From Eutreptiella sp. 'Long Island Sound 2002' (Eukaryota > Euglenozoa > Euglenophyceae > Eutreptiales > Eutreptiaceae), in contig OZ038379.1 of NCBI GenBank assembly GCA_964036045.1, positions 67,672,719-67,736,718 of the forward strand: a stretch of DNA of 64,000 bases, given 5' to 3'. Positions 51,612 through 63,172 of this stretch are shown one piece after another (positions within the stretch are counted from its first letter, which is position 1; the number at the start of each line of letters is the position of its first letter). Both the position numbers and the translations under genes were made by a program. The notes beneath the pieces were generated by a model. That model was given only the letters and a program-made list of their open reading frames with translations, did no database searches and had not been told where the DNA came from.

Positions 51612-52910
51612 GAAGACAGCCATCATCGGGAGATCCAAGAGGACACGGCGAACTCCGCGGAGGATGGTAGTGGAAGTGGCCAAGACCACTGGACCGGGTC
51701 CCGGGAGGATCACGAGGAGGCCCATTTCTTCGCGTTTGTGGCGCACAACGTGTGGGAGCATGGGCAGGATCGGTCCAGATGGAACCGGGTGGGACCCAAG
51801 AAGGGCAAAGAGCCAAGGAGGATCGGGAACCCACCGCTCTCGTTCCAGGAGGACAGGTCTCAGCACGACAGGTGCTGGATCTGTTATGGCAAGGGAAACA
51901 ACCATGCACACGACCACCGTCAGTGCAAGACGTATGAGGCGGACAAGAAGGCCTACTTCGCCGCCCACCCTGAAAAGAAGCCCAAGGAGCAGCGGATTGC
52001 CGATTGGAAGGCGAAGGGCGGAGACGGGGGAAAAGGCCAAGGCAAAGGCCAAGGGAAAGGCAGAGGAAGAGGCTCTGGTGGTGGACCTGGCCAAGACCGA
52101 CGAGTGAGGTCGACCGAGGAGGTCGCTGAGGACATGTTGAGGACGTTGGAGGAACTCAAAGCTCAGCAATGTGGTGGACAAAGTCATGGCGGATCGCAGC
52201 CGGAAGGGGCTGCGGGAAGTCAAGTCTAGAGGTGCCCCCACGGGAGTGGGACCTCGGAAGTCTCTCCTCCGAAAATCAGTGGAATCCCCGAGGAATCCGA
52301 GGCACATCAGGTGCCGAAGAAGGCTCCGGAAAAGCCAAAACCACTGAGTTTCGCCACTCCCAACCCCTGGAGCGCCCTGCCAAGGGAAGTACATGTGGGT
52401 ACGGGACATGGCAAGAAGGAAGGAGCGACCACAGAGAGCCCCGTGGACGGGCAGGACCAGCCCAAGATCTACACCATCCGTGACCATATCCTTGAAGTCC
52501 TGATGCACCCGGACGTGCTAGAGTTGCATGCTGTGAGAGTCGTCCATACACCTGATGGTGACGAGCGGCAGTTGCACTTGAAGGTGCGTGTACGGTGCGG
52601 ACGAGAGGAGAAGGTAGTGGATGTGTTGGTGGATACGGGTGCCCAGGTGAGCCTGGTCCGGAGAGGGTTGTTCAAGGAGGAACTCCTGCAGCCCAGCCGG
52701 AGACCGGTCCGCCTGAAGGGCGCCAACGGAGAGATTATGGGTGGCGGAACCCATGAGGCCACCATCAGTATGGAATTCTGGGAGCATGAGCGCTTGAACC
52801 GCCCAGATTTGGCAAAGAGAAGCACTCTATGCGGGAACTTCTATGTGGCCGACATTACAGATTGGGATATGATCATGGGGTATGACTTCATGGTGGCCGA
52901 CGCCATTTAA
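51612..52910 (+). pseudogene. Gypsy-2 zinc knuckle and aspartic protease
   Basis: In the same frame as the capsid region. A variant knuckle CWICYGKGNNHAHDHRQC (51873-51926, C-x2-C-x8-H-x4-C) is followed by a KGQGKGQGKGRGRG basic stretch. After TAG (52227-52229) comes the protease: VVDVLVDTGAQVSLVRRGLF (Asp-Thr-Gly at 52632-52640), LKGANGEIMGGGTHEATISM (flap-like) and DWDMIMGYDFMV near the end. Retropepsin geometry is complete in this frame. TAA at 52908-52910 separates it from the following domain. Confidence 0.75.
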
Positions 52911-54220
52911 GCCCTTCCCCATCGTGCAACGCTGGTCCGGGAGGATGATGAATGCCTTACATGGCTTTCCACGGACTATGCATGCGGATCATCCCAATGG
53001 AATGCTGAGGAAGAGGATCGGATCGTCCGAGCGGTGCAGGCTGTGGGTGCCAAGTCCAGAGGAGACCGCGGAGTTCAGCTCACGGAGTATGGAATGGCGC
53101 CGCAGGTGTACGACAGGATGATCCAGACGCTGGGAGCCGAAGCGCCCGAGACAGACGTCTTCGCATCCCGGTATGCCCCACTTTTGCGGAAGTGTAGGAG
53201 GCATTGGCATCGAGGAGACTCCGCCTGGCACAGGCATTGGGGTTTGAAGGAGTGGGGGCCCATGTATTGGCATGGCTCCCTGGATAATACCAGACGTACG
53301 GTGGAAAAGATCGTCGCGGATAGGGCGAAGGGGATCCTGGTCATAACCGGCATAGGATCCACCCCATGTCCGCTGGAAGGTCTCAAGTCGACGCTGGACT
53401 CCATCACCCTGAAAGAGATGTCATTCGAGCCAGAAGAGGAGCTGTTCATTGACGCCAAGGGTGTATCAATGCCCTCCCCGGGTCAAGTGTGGGGTACCAA
53501 GGCTTTCCTGGTGGATGTGGCGCAAGCCCAGCCCACGGGTGATGAAGCATTCATCCGTAGGGTGGAGGCGGTGCCCATGAAGGTCATGTTTGAGCCCAAG
53601 GAGGGGACGGAACAGCCTATTGATGGCATTGATGTCCTGTCCCACGCCGAGATGGACGACGTCGTCAACTACATGCGGATGGGGATGCACGACCGTGCGG
53701 CAGCCAAGAAGAGGCGGGCCATGGTCACATCTCCGCATTGGTGGGATGACAAGATGTTCCTCACCGGCAAATACGAGAAGGACGAGTTCGTGGCGAGGGT
53801 CATGGATCACATCGCGGACCAATACGATGGTCCGGTTGGGTCGGACCCACCGACATGGGATTTTCCCAGAATGGGTGCCGATGACGACAAGAACCAGCCC
53901 GATGCCGCAAATTTCCGAAGATTATCGGTGGGAAGAGCTCCCCACGACGATGAAGACGGCATATCGGACGAGGAGAAGTCGGACTTGGACCCAGAAGAGG
54001 CCTATACCGCAGTGCGATCGGTTGTATCGATACCGAAGCAAGCGGCTGAAGAGGCCCAGGAGAACCTGAAGGTCGCCGAGCTGAAGGAGAGGCTGATCAA
54101 TGCCTATCCGCGGCTCTTCAGTGGCGCTGCCAACAAGAACCCTCCAGATCGTGGGAGGTTTGGTACAGCGAAGATCAAGCTGAAGCCGAACCCCAAGATC
54201 TATCGTCATCGGGAGTACCA
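52911..54220 (+). pseudogene. Gypsy-2 domain between protease and RT (FA...W... type) and spacer
   Basis: The frame continues past TAA. The segment EAPETDVFASRYAPLLRKCR, HWHRGDSAWHRHWGLKEWG, then VEKIVADRAKGILVITGIGS (53130-53360) has the same order as the gypsy-1 domain at 27605-27862 and the C-terminus of the DIRS RT protein. It continues EELFIDAKGVSMPSPGQVWG. The PP motif of the other two is replaced (MYWHGSL). Next come linker helices and an acidic region (DEDGISDEEKSDLDPEE). Its function is unknown. Confidence 0.5.
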
Positions 54221-54542
54221 ACTTCAGGGCGATCGGGCCGAGGCCATGAAGAAGCTATTGGCCGAGTTCATTGAGCGGGGATGGATCGAACCCTCCGACA
54301 GTGAGTGGGCCAGCCCAGCCTTCATTGTGCCCAAGAAGGAGAAGGGCGAGTGGAGGTTGGTGGTTGATTACAGAGGTTTGAACGAGCAGACCGAGCACGA
54401 CTCGTACTCGCTTCCCCTGATCGACTCCATCCTCCAAAAGCAACAGAAAAGCCGGATTTTCACGGTGTTAGACCTGAAACATGGCTATCACCAGATGCCG
54501 CTACACCCGGACTCCAATCCCTGCACAGCGATGTCGACGCCG
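54221..54542 (+). repeat. 322-bp duplication, left copy (RT N-terminal segment)
   Basis: From ACTTCAGGGCGATCGGGCC to CGATGTCGACGCCG. It encodes RT motifs EWRLVVDYRGLNEQ and FTVLDLKHGYHQMPL. It is repeated at 56053-56374 with the same length and about nine visible substitutions. It lies directly 5' of the LINE fragment. Confidence 0.9.
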
Positions 54543-55940
54543 CCCTCCAGAAATGCCAAGTCTTTAGGCCCAGCCCCTTCCAAGACGACACATGGACTGT
54601 CGCCGTACACAGCGCCCTACTTCTCATCACCAACCCCCTCCACATCATGTGGATGAAAGGTCACGCCAATTTCATTGGCAACGAAATCTGCGACCATTTC
54701 TCTAAATGGGCAGCTCACAGCCTGATTTTTACCCCGGACCTCCTCCCCCCCCCACCACTGGGTTCAGTGGCGGTACACCACCTGCCTGTCCTCCACAAGT
54801 TTAAGGTGCAGCAATTCCGCCACCTATTGCCGCAGCATTCCCATAGCAACATAGCGGTCGGCCCCAGCTTCAGCCTGTACAATAAAGCTTCCTGGTTTTC
54901 GTCCCTGTTTTTCAAACTGGCGTCCGGGTGCTACAATGTGCACGGGTACCAGTGGAGCAATATGCTCCACGACTACCAATGTTCCAGGTGCGGACAGCAC
55001 CATCCTTTCGACCCTTTATCATGCCTGGCCTTCTGCAAAGCGTTGGACCAGCACGTCCAGGCATACGTCTCTTCCTGGGGACCCCTTTTCAGCCCCATTG
55101 TCCTGCACTGGTGGCTCTCTGCACCCTCAAAGGCTGACCGCAGGAACTTCATGAGAACTCTGGTACCTAAGTCCCTATGGTCCTGCCTCTGCAAGCTGAT
55201 CCCGGGCTCCACTCGCGCCGAGCACAGAGCCATGCTCGGCCTAGCCCTGGAGGAACGCGTAAAGCACCTGGACAAGGCTGTCCACCAAGCACATGATTGG
55301 CTGTGTTGGAATCCTCTCCCTTGGGACCCAATACTTTGGGCGCACCCCTCCGACCCTCTCAACCCCTTCTCGGTTTTGCACGGTGCGTTCAGTACCTCCG
55401 TCCACATGCCCCCTCGGACCCGCCCCGTATACCAGCACCCCCGACCTCTCCCCAAACACGCCTTAAAAAAACCGTCCAAGCCAGCGTCAGCCAAAGCACA
55501 ACCAACCACTCGCCGCGCGCCAAAAAACTCCAAACGCCCGTCCGGCCGCGCATCCGCACCACGCCCCCCCCCCCCTCGGCCATTCCCCGCCCTCCTCAGC
55601 ACTCACGCCCACGGCCACCACAAAAACGCCAACGATCACCACAAACCCATCAGGCCACAATCGTTTGGGCGCCCCCAAAGTGCGCCAAGACCGCTCTCCC
55701 CCTCCCACCCCCACGCTCCAAGACACGCTACCGTCAAACACGCCTACCTCTCCCCTCTAGGCCCACCGCTACTAGGTGCCCAGGTCCGTCTGCCCCTGCC
55801 CCCCCCACTCCAACGCCTCCCGGGACATCCGAAATTTTTTCCGCCCATCCAGCGATCTTCTGTCTCCTCCTCTCGACTGCTTCAGCACTCCGCCCCTTCC
55901 TGAACCCCCCCCCTCCCCGACAGCGTAAATCAGCGTTCAT
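54543..55940 (+). pseudogene. LINE RNase H C-terminus, zinc finger and Arg/Pro-rich tail
   Basis: The frame open to 55903 reads ALQKCQVFRPSPFQDDTW, then IMWMKGHANFIGNEICDHFS, the GH...GNE...D terminal RNase H motif (54640-54710). A Cys/His finger region follows, YQCSRCGQHHPFDPLSC (near 54975), with downstream Cys and His (CKALDQH). Helical sequence (AEHRAMLGLALEERVKHLD) leads to a basic, Pro-rich end (PRPLPKHALKKPSKPASAK). The truncation removes RT and endonuclease. The ATG at 54647 is internal to the motif and not a real start. Confidence 0.75.
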
Positions 55941-56052
55941 CTAACCTAACCATCAGAGCAGCCGTGTACATATCTTTATATGTTGTTGTAAATACTTTCA
56001 TTGGGGGACGTCAGCCCCAGAACAAGTTGATGCGGTTAAGAACATTCAAAAA
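54543..56052 (+). mobile_element. 5'-truncated LINE fragment inserted in gypsy-2 RT
   Basis: It starts within RNase H, carries a downstream zinc-finger ORF and a basic Pro-rich tail, and ends ...GGTTAAGAACATTCAAAAAA, a short A tail. It is unlike family L at the 3' end (A tail rather than ACCT), so it is a different LINE lineage with a similar RNase H-zinc finger order. The copy lies exactly between the two arms of the 322-bp duplication. Confidence 0.8.
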
Positions 56053-56374
56053 ACTTCAGGGCGATCGGGCCGAGGCCATGAAGAAGCTATTGGCCGAGTT
56101 CATTGAGCGGGGATGGATCGAACCCTCCGACAGTGAGTGGGCCAGCCTAGCCTTCATTGTGCCGAAGAAGGAGAAGGGCGAGTGGAGGTTGGTGGTTGAT
56201 TACAGAGGTTTGAACGAGCAGACCGAGCACGACTCGTACTCGCTTCCCCTGATCGACTGCATCCTCCAAAAGCAACAGAAAAAGCGGATTTTCACAGTGT
56301 TAGACCTGAAACATGGCTATCACGTGATGCCGCTACACCCGGACTCCAGGCCCTGCACAGCGATGTCGACGCCG
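56053..56374 (+). repeat. 322-bp duplication, right copy (RT N-terminal segment)
   Basis: Same 322 bp as 54221-54542, immediately after the A tail of the LINE fragment. From here the RT frame runs uninterrupted to 58427. Confidence 0.9.
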
Positions 56375-58498
56375 CTGGGGCCCATGCAGTGGAAAGTGGT
56401 GCCTATGGGCGCCAAGAATGGCAACGCCGCTTTCCAGCGCATGATGGAGGACCTACTGGGTCCTGTCTGGGACTGTGCCGATCCCTTCGTGGATGACATC
56501 ATCATCGGGTCCGGCACGGAGAACATGACTGAGGACGAGCTCATCGACGCGCATGAGAAGGATCTGCGCCGAGTGCTCAGCGAGTTGGACAAGCACAACA
56601 TGGTGTGCAAGCACACCAAAGCCTCACTCTTCGTGAAGGAAGTGGAGTTCGCGGGTCAGATGGTTGGTCATGGGCAACGCCGTCCCATGCCTGGGAAGCT
56701 GGCGTCCCTGCACCACTGGGAGAAGCCCCAGACCATCAGCGAACTCCGGTCCTTCATGGGGTTCTGCAATTACCATTCGGGCTATGTCCGGATGTATGCA
56801 GAACTATCGGAGCCGCTGCACAAGATGCTGCAGGTGGGGAAGTTCGACGGCCGGAAGGGGAGCAAGAAGAAGCTTGCCTGGACCCCTGAGGCCGAAGATG
56901 CGTTCAGCCGCCTGAAGGAGCGACTCCTGGGGCAGATGGGGCTATTCCTGGTGGACCCGGATAAGGGATTCGTGCTACGGACGGACGCCTCGGACTATGC
57001 TGTAGGGGCAGTCCTCGAGCAGATCCGGAACGACAGGTCTCACGTACCCGTGGCGTTTTGGAGTCGAATCCTGGCCGAGGGCCAACGCCGCACCTGGACC
57101 GCGAGGGAGAAGGAGACGTACGCCATTGTTTGTGCGCTCAGGAAGTGGTCTGGCCACATCGGATTGCAACTGATGGTGGTTTGCACGGACCATCAGTCCT
57201 TGCAGAGCTGGTACAAGGAGCACGTCGACACCCCCTCGGGACCGGCGGCAAGGAGGGCCCGACGGCATGAGACGTTCGCCAAGTTCGACCTCAGCGTTGT
57301 ATACGTCCCGGGGAGGGACAACACTGTGGCGGATTGCCTCAGTCGATGGGCCTACCCCGCGGGCAAGGCATGGATGGACATATCCAGCCAGGGAGACGCC
57401 GAGGAGACTGAGGAGGCCAAACACATCATCGAGATGGAGAAGGCCATGGAGCAAGAGGGGGTCAAGTGCTTTGTGGTGATGGCAAACCGTACGGACCTGA
57501 CCAAGTTCCGGGGTGCCCGCGTCCAAGCTATTCGAGAGGAAACCCTCGAACAATGGATGGTGGCCCCTGTAGAGCTAGTCAGGTCGGTACTCACAGAGGA
57601 CTGGTCGGATGTCTTTGCGGCATCCAAGCACTGGAGCAAGTACTGGAATGCCGTGAGCGCCCCGTCGGACGACGAGTGGCCTGAGGGCTTGACCGAGGAT
57701 GGGGACAAACTGTTCCTCAAGGACAAGCTACTGGTCCCTGAGAACCGAGTGGAGGAGCTCATTGACCACTGGCACAACGTCCAGCTAATGCCATCTGGTC
57801 GGTACAAGATGCAGCAGGATCTGGAGTGGCGCTTCAAGTTCCCACCGGGGTACTACGCTATTCTGGACAAGTACTGCAGCGACTGCGCCGTGTGTCGGGC
57901 CACGAAGAGCCCCAACCACTCCACAGCTAGCAACCCGGTGTACACGGCTATACCGGAGGCCCCTATGCGGTCCGTGGCCATGGATGTATTCGCCATGCCT
58001 GAGGTCACCGTGGAAGGAGAGACTTACAACTGTGTCATCCTGGCGGTGGATAGGCACAGTGGGTATATCGTGGCGGTCCCTGGCAAGAAGTCCAAGAAGA
58101 AGGACAAGAAGGACAAGCATGGAGTGGGTCTGCAGGCCAAGACCGTCGCTAATGCCTTGATCAGGCATTGGCTGACGATTTTTGATGTCCCGGCTGTCAT
58201 CTGCAGCGATCGGGGCAGTCAGTTTGTGGGGACGTGGGTCAAGACGATGTGCAAGCACATGGGCATTCGGCACGCCAAGACCGTGGCGTACCACAGCCGG
58301 TCTAATGGCAGAGCTGAGGTGGCCGGGCGGCATATGTTCGAAACGTTCCGCCAGCTGCACATCGACGAACCGGGCCGGAATTGGTATAATTCGCTGCCGA
58401 GAGTACTCCAAGCGTATCACGACATTTAGGGGCCCACTGGACTGTCGCCCCATCGTATCCTGTTCCTACGGGATCGAGTATCACGCACTCTCCCGTCG
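56053..58498 (+). pseudogene. Gypsy-2 reverse transcriptase, RNase H and integrase
   Basis: Motifs in one frame: EWRLVVDYRGLNEQTEHD, FTVLDLKHGYHVMPLHPD, GPMQWKVVPMGAKNGNAAFQ and PFVDDIIIGSG (FVDD at 56486-56497). The connection has RSFMGFCNYHSGYVRMYAEL. RNase H has FVLRTDASDYAVGAVLEQ, REKETYAIV and CTDHQSLQSWY. Integrase has DHWHNVQLMP...CSDCAVC, VAMDVFAMPEV (Asp), VICSDRGSQFVG (Asp) and SNGRAEVAGRHMFE (Glu). A Lys-rich insert (KKSKKKDKKDKH) splits the integrase core. TAG at 58427 breaks YHDI*GPTGLSPHR. All catalytic residues are visible, so apart from the 5' disruption and the stop the enzyme set is complete. Confidence 0.9.
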
Positions 58499-59126
58499 TT
58501 GAACCATGGCAAAGTGGCCCAGGATGCGAACGCTATGATGGCTGAGGCGGACGACACGGCGGCCAGGGTGTGCAAGGCACTTCAGGACGAGCATGACAAG
58601 AGGGCCAAGTACTTCAAGCAGGGAAAGGTCCAGAAGTATGCTCTCCAAGACACCGTGTGGGTGGAGCGGCACCACAAGGATGTCCTGTCCAGGCATCGGC
58701 AGGCATCTTGGTATGTGCCGGGGGTAATCGTGCGGAAGGTCGGGCAGGATGTGTATGCGGTTCTTGTGGGGGATAACAAGATCCTGCACGGCGACCATAC
58801 CCAGCTTCGTCCCCGAGCACCAGACCCCAGTGGACGTCCCGTCACCTTCAAGTTCACGGCCGGCGATGTGGACTCCGACGACGAGGGTGAGGACGACGAC
58901 TTCACCGCTGAGAAGATCCTGGCAGACAAGCCGGACCCGGGGACGCCTGGGGGGAGGCTTTATAAAGTCCGTTGGAAGGGATTCGCCGCATCCAGGGATT
59001 CGTAGGAGCCTCCGAGCAGTTTCGTGCCGAGGTATACCACGGTCTGGATGGACTATCTGAAGAAAAAGAATATTTCTTTGGAACTCAAGGACGTGTTGGT
59101 CCATATGGTTGCTGCTGTAGCACCGT
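58499..59126 (+). pseudogene. Gypsy-2 integrase C-terminus and chromodomain
   Basis: The same frame as integrase continues with the GPY/F-type region (KYFKQGKVQKYALQDTVWVE, WYVPGVIVRKVGQDVYAVLV). An acidic stretch (DVDSDDEGEDDD) leads to a chromodomain: FTAEKILADK, LYKVRWKGFAASRDS, then a TAG (59003-59005) where the family has Trp, then EPPSSFVPRYTTVWMDYLKK. The chromodomain would direct insertion to particular histone marks. A stop ends the frame near 59126. Confidence 0.8.
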
Positions 59127-59510
59127 AATGGATCCCCCTTGGCATTTTTGTTTTTTTCTGTGCTTGGGAGACGAGTGAGGGCGTTCATCCGGGGATTCCT
59201 CGGCCTTGATTGGCCATGTGCCCCCTTCAGTCGATCTCCACATATATATTTCATTGTGGTATATTTTCTTAGGTCAACCGACGATGTTTCCCTATCCTTG
59301 ATCCCCTTGGTCCATGTTGTAGATCAAGAGGAGACCGGATATGGCGTAGGGCACTGATTATCAGTGTCCTCACCCCTCCCTTGGGGCATGGAGGACGCCT
59401 ACGACGTGTGTGGGGCCTCCATGTGTCCTTGGGATATGGGGGGGGGGGTTTGGAGCCCATTGGGGTCCTCCCGTCCTCCCTTCAATGACTTCCGAGCGGT
59501 AACAACGCTC
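59127..59510 (+). other. Gypsy-2 3' untranslated region
   Basis: From the end of the chromodomain frame to the polypurine tract. It includes a G11-type run near 59440. No ORF or motif is supported. Confidence 0.5.
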
Positions 59511-59522
59511 TGAGAAGGGGGG
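59511..59522 (+). promoter_or_regulatory. Gypsy-2 polypurine tract
   Basis: GAGAAGGGGGG immediately precedes the TGAAGCC start of the 3' LTR. That is the standard position for plus-strand priming. Confidence 0.8.
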
Positions 59523-61882
59523 TGAAGCCGGTTCGGACCCCGGTGGCCATCTTGGGGTCTCTTGGGGTGTGTATCTATGTGCCGGCATGCAGCCATTGGC
59601 TGATATCATACTCTCCCATCCACCTGACCTAACCCGATGTGATAGTGTGATAGGTTTGGCCATTCCGGCCATGAGCGGCCATATTCAGTACCGAGGCACC
59701 GCCAGCGGAGATTTATATATCGGAATATCAGGAATCAACAGGGTTTTTTTATCATAATGTTTCCGTAATTTTTCAGCCTTCTGTTCTGATGGTCAATGTA
59801 TCGGCGACTGTCAGTTGGCTCGCGATCTTGCGGTAACCGAATGGTTAACTGTTATTTACAGATATTTTGGCGGAAACCCCGATGAAGGGTCAGATTTCAT
59901 CAGTAAAGGGTTCGTTGCTTCCGCAATTTTCATATTATAAACTCGCAAAACCCATCCGATTTTTTCAGACTTTCAGAATCAGATTTTCGACTTCGACATC
60001 GCCGCACTTGATATGACGAATCCCGAGTGGTCCGACATTCTTCCCCGATCACGAATCAGCCTTCCTTTCGTTATACCCTTCATTTGTCTTGGAGATATAG
60101 TCGAAACAAAAGTGATTCGTGAGACCACTTCGAAAGGTCATATCTCCGGCTCACAGCGAGGTACAACAATTTCGAGAATTGGGTTGGAACAGCCTTGGTC
60201 TCAACTTAAATTAGGAAGCATCAAACGTCTTTGGTGTGTAGACATACCTGGTATAGCAGGGGATAATGGTCAAGAGGGTAGAAAGTGATATATAACTCTT
60301 GGACCGTGCAACCGAATATTTCATTGCGACTTTCGAGTGTACCGCATGAGTGTGGGGGTTGCATAGCAACTTTCTTTGCGTTCCTACGTATTTTCAACGT
60401 GAAGTCTATGTCCATGGAGGGGCATGGCATATCATGGTGGGAGCCACTTTTGAGGGTCTGTGTTATATGCATGGTTGATGTCTTGATATGCTCACGCCCA
60501 TGTTATACATCTTCGTGTGGCCGAAGAGATGGGGAACCACACGTGACAAGGGCTTTGCTAATGTCCCAATTGTGGGATTCAAAGCGCTAGACTAAGTCTA
60601 CCGCGTATGTATTGCTCATGGTATGTTTGGCAAAGAGATCCTTGAGTGCACTCCCATTTTCATGGGGCATGTAGATATGAGTGGCGAAGGTATCTCCATG
60701 CGCCTGATTGGGGATCCAAGTGGGGAAATTGTTCGCAAATGGTTCCAATCATTTGTATATTGAACCATGCGCAGATATCATGGGTGAGCATAGAGATATA
60801 CTATCATGACAACTTTGTATTTGGACATATTTTCATGTTTTTGACCTCATTTTAAGCTCATTTTTGTGTTTTATGTGCTCAACTGGTCGGCTAACAGTAA
60901 AGTGCCTAGAGATCCGTGAACTATGGTATGTTGCTTATATGTTGGCAGATGCTTCGGTGTTGCACCTCACCATATGCCGGATCACGTGGTCACTTTGGCT
61001 TGGCACACGGGGCCTCACAAAATTAGGTCTCAAATTCAGGAGTTGACTTGTGAAGCATGTCATGTACATAACCGGAGGGGCTTCGGAGGCAATGATGGGA
61101 TATTTTTGGGCATGGATCTTTGATCTATATCACCCTTGTATACTACTACTTCCCGGTTTGACACATGCATCGAGCATTTGGATATTTGCCGTATGCATTT
61201 TTGAGTATATAATTGACTTTTGGGCATATTGGTGTGATTTGCCTGATTTTGCCATGTTGTGAGGTCATCTTCATGGGGTAGCTCTGCAAGCCCATTCGAT
61301 TCCAAGTCCAACCAAGGTTATGTCAGGGTAGGGCATGGTCCTGAGTGCCACTCTAGGCCATGACACGCCACCTCCCCTAGTGGGCTAGGATTCAGAGGCT
61401 TGAGAGTGAACACAATTTTTGGGGTTTGTGTAGTGACCTTTGACACATGGCATTTAGCCATCCTATTTGACTGGGTTCAGGGCATCATGTTGGCGAGTCA
61501 AGGGAAGGTCTTGAGTCCAGAGAATGAGGGGTCTATGGCTGAGTATGTGTATAGTTCCATCCTTCCCCAGCCTTGCTTTACTTGTGTTCATATGCCAATT
61601 TCAGGGCTTTCCTCTTTGGTGCAATTCTTGTACATGCCCGCCATCGTGAGACAATGGATGTGCTGAACGGAAGCCCGCCATTTGGATTGGGTTGTGGATT
61701 GGGTTATTGCTGTATTTGTGGGATCCGGTTGCTGTTCAGGGTTGAAGGAGGATTTTATTTTCTATATTTTTGGATTTTGGACCCTGGATTTTGATAAATG
61801 CAATCGTTAATCAGGAGCAAGTCGGCAGGGCTAACAAGCGAAAGGGGCACAGCGGGGGCCGGTCCTGGTATGGACCTTATTT
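59523..61882 (+). repeat. Gypsy-2 3' LTR
   Basis: Collinear with 46905-49254. Similarity ceases after GGTATGGACCTTAT (about 61882). The first kilobase includes a T-rich section, and the last part ends GGGGCACAGCGGGGGCCGGT. Confidence 0.9.
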
Positions 61883-62236
61883 CGGCTCCGGAACATACCA
61901 GCTGGTAAGCGCATGGTCTTCGGCGTGGAGTGCTGTGCCCGAGGTTTTAACGTGGTACCATGAGACCCACTGGGGGGGGGTATTTTCTTCGAATGAACTT
62001 CAGTCCTTGAACGAAGATTAGAATCTTCATATGAAGATTCGAATTCGAAGATTGCATTTGCTTTAATCGAAATCCAATTAAATCGATGCTGCTGGGGAGA
62101 ATTGCCGCAGAAACGCAGCAAGAGCAGCGCGTGCACCTGATTGACAGGCGATTGTTGCAGATTTGTGCCAGAAAGACGGGGTTTTGGGTTCTTTAATTGA
62201 TTTGTCGTATTCTTTAAGCGTGTCACTGTTTGACCA
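61883..62236 (+). other. AT-richer spacer with inverted repeats
   Basis: Right of gypsy-2. Nested palindromes GAAGATTAGAATCTTC and GAAGATTCGAATTC (62012-62045), and a G9 run near 61971. No gene is seen. Confidence 0.35.
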
Positions 62237-63172
62237 ATGGTGCAACTTGGAATTACGCTCAAAAACGCGGTGGGCACGACAAATGCTTATAGCCAGGACG
62301 TTGAGGACGGGCTTGTGCAATTTTTCTCCTCCTCAGGCCTGGGACGCCAGCTTTTACATTCGATCTACACACGAGTCAACCCAGGCGCTGACAAGCAGAG
62401 GTTGAATCAACTTCCACCGTGGCACAGCGATGCTCAATGCTCGCGTTGAGAAGCAGTCACTTTGCTTTCTGATTTGGGAATACCTAGACGTCGCCTTCGG
62501 GTTCTATCGCGCTTTTTTTCCAAGCGTGCGGAGGTATGGCACAAACAGACATGCCTAAGGTTTGGGAAACCATTGCCAGGCCGCTGGAGAGTCAACTTGG
62601 CTTGGAAAAGGATGAAGGAGCCCTTGCACCTTGTTGGCCACATCGACAAGAAAACTGGCATCCGAAATGTCTCTTGGCCGTTTGCTCACTGGATCAACTA
62701 CGTTTTCACGCAGCCGTGCCTCTATGAAACTCTACAGCCCAGCAAAGATGGGTTGGTTTTCATTGTGAGTGGTGATGGTTATCCTGTAGCCGCCAAAAAA
62801 TGGACTCAGCTTACCATTCGCATCCGAAATTTTGAGCATCTAGCCCGCAATGCGGCACACAGTTGGGTTTTAGAGCTGGCATACTGTGGTGACTCCAATC
62901 TGAAGGATTTGCGCCGGGTCTAGAAGGAGAATCTGAGGGTGTGTCATTTCTTGGGAAATTGCCTTCATACGAATCATCGAACGTTCGAACGAGGCTTCTT
63001 CTTCGAACGAACGTGTTTTTCGAACAAAATTTTGATTGCTCTTTGCACGCTACTAGGTCTTGCAGCGGATCATAACTACACGATCCGTCGTCGTGAAGGG
63101 CCCAAGCTGTGCGGCAAGTGTTATGCTGGGCGGAGATTTACCGTTTTTGAAGAAGGTTTCGGGACTTACTGA
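62237..63172 (+). pseudogene. Broken gene resembling cryptic transposase-type proteins, 5' part
   Basis: One frame, interrupted by TGA (62447), TAG (62921) and TGA (63170), gives coherent protein: LSDLGIPRRRLRVLSRFFSK, FAHWINYVFTQPCLYETL, GLVFIVSGDGYPVAAKKWTQ, WVLELAYCGDSNLKDLRR. After a less convincing section with TTCGAACG palindromes (62965-63025), it continues LIALCTLLGLAADHNYT and KLCGKC. The order 'SGDG ... layCGDsn ... LLGL ... C-x2-C' recalls uncharacterised, transposon-associated proteins of protists and invertebrates, with an acidic/DK-like core and a CxxC pair. That comparison is from memory of motif style only. The palindromic section may be an insertion or intron. Confidence 0.35.

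Larger units (their letters stand above)
46905..61882 (+). mobile_element. Gypsy-2: Ty3/gypsy chromovirus-type LTR retrotransposon with 2.35-kb LTRs
   Basis: Long LTRs (46905-49254, 59523-61882), a primer site complementary to initiator Met tRNA, gag, protease, an extra domain, RT-RNase H, integrase, a chromodomain and a polypurine tract, all on the plus strand. A 1.5-kb LINE fragment sits within RT, bordered by a 322-bp duplication. Without it the element would be about 13.1 kb. In-frame stops (for example 50150 TAG, 51609 TAA, 52227 TAG, 52908 TAA, 58427 TAG, 59003 TAG) and at least one frameshift in gag disable it. Target duplications outside the LTRs were not found. Confidence 0.9.

Noticed and set aside
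50150-59005. Possible reassigned TAA/TAG codons, since most in-frame breaks in gypsy-2 and LINE L are TAR
   Set aside because: Gypsy-1 also has an in-frame TGA (26953-26955). Intact DIRS ORFs end naturally in TAG, TGA and TAA. The interrupted positions are Trp where they can be inferred, so ordinary nonsense decay is simpler.
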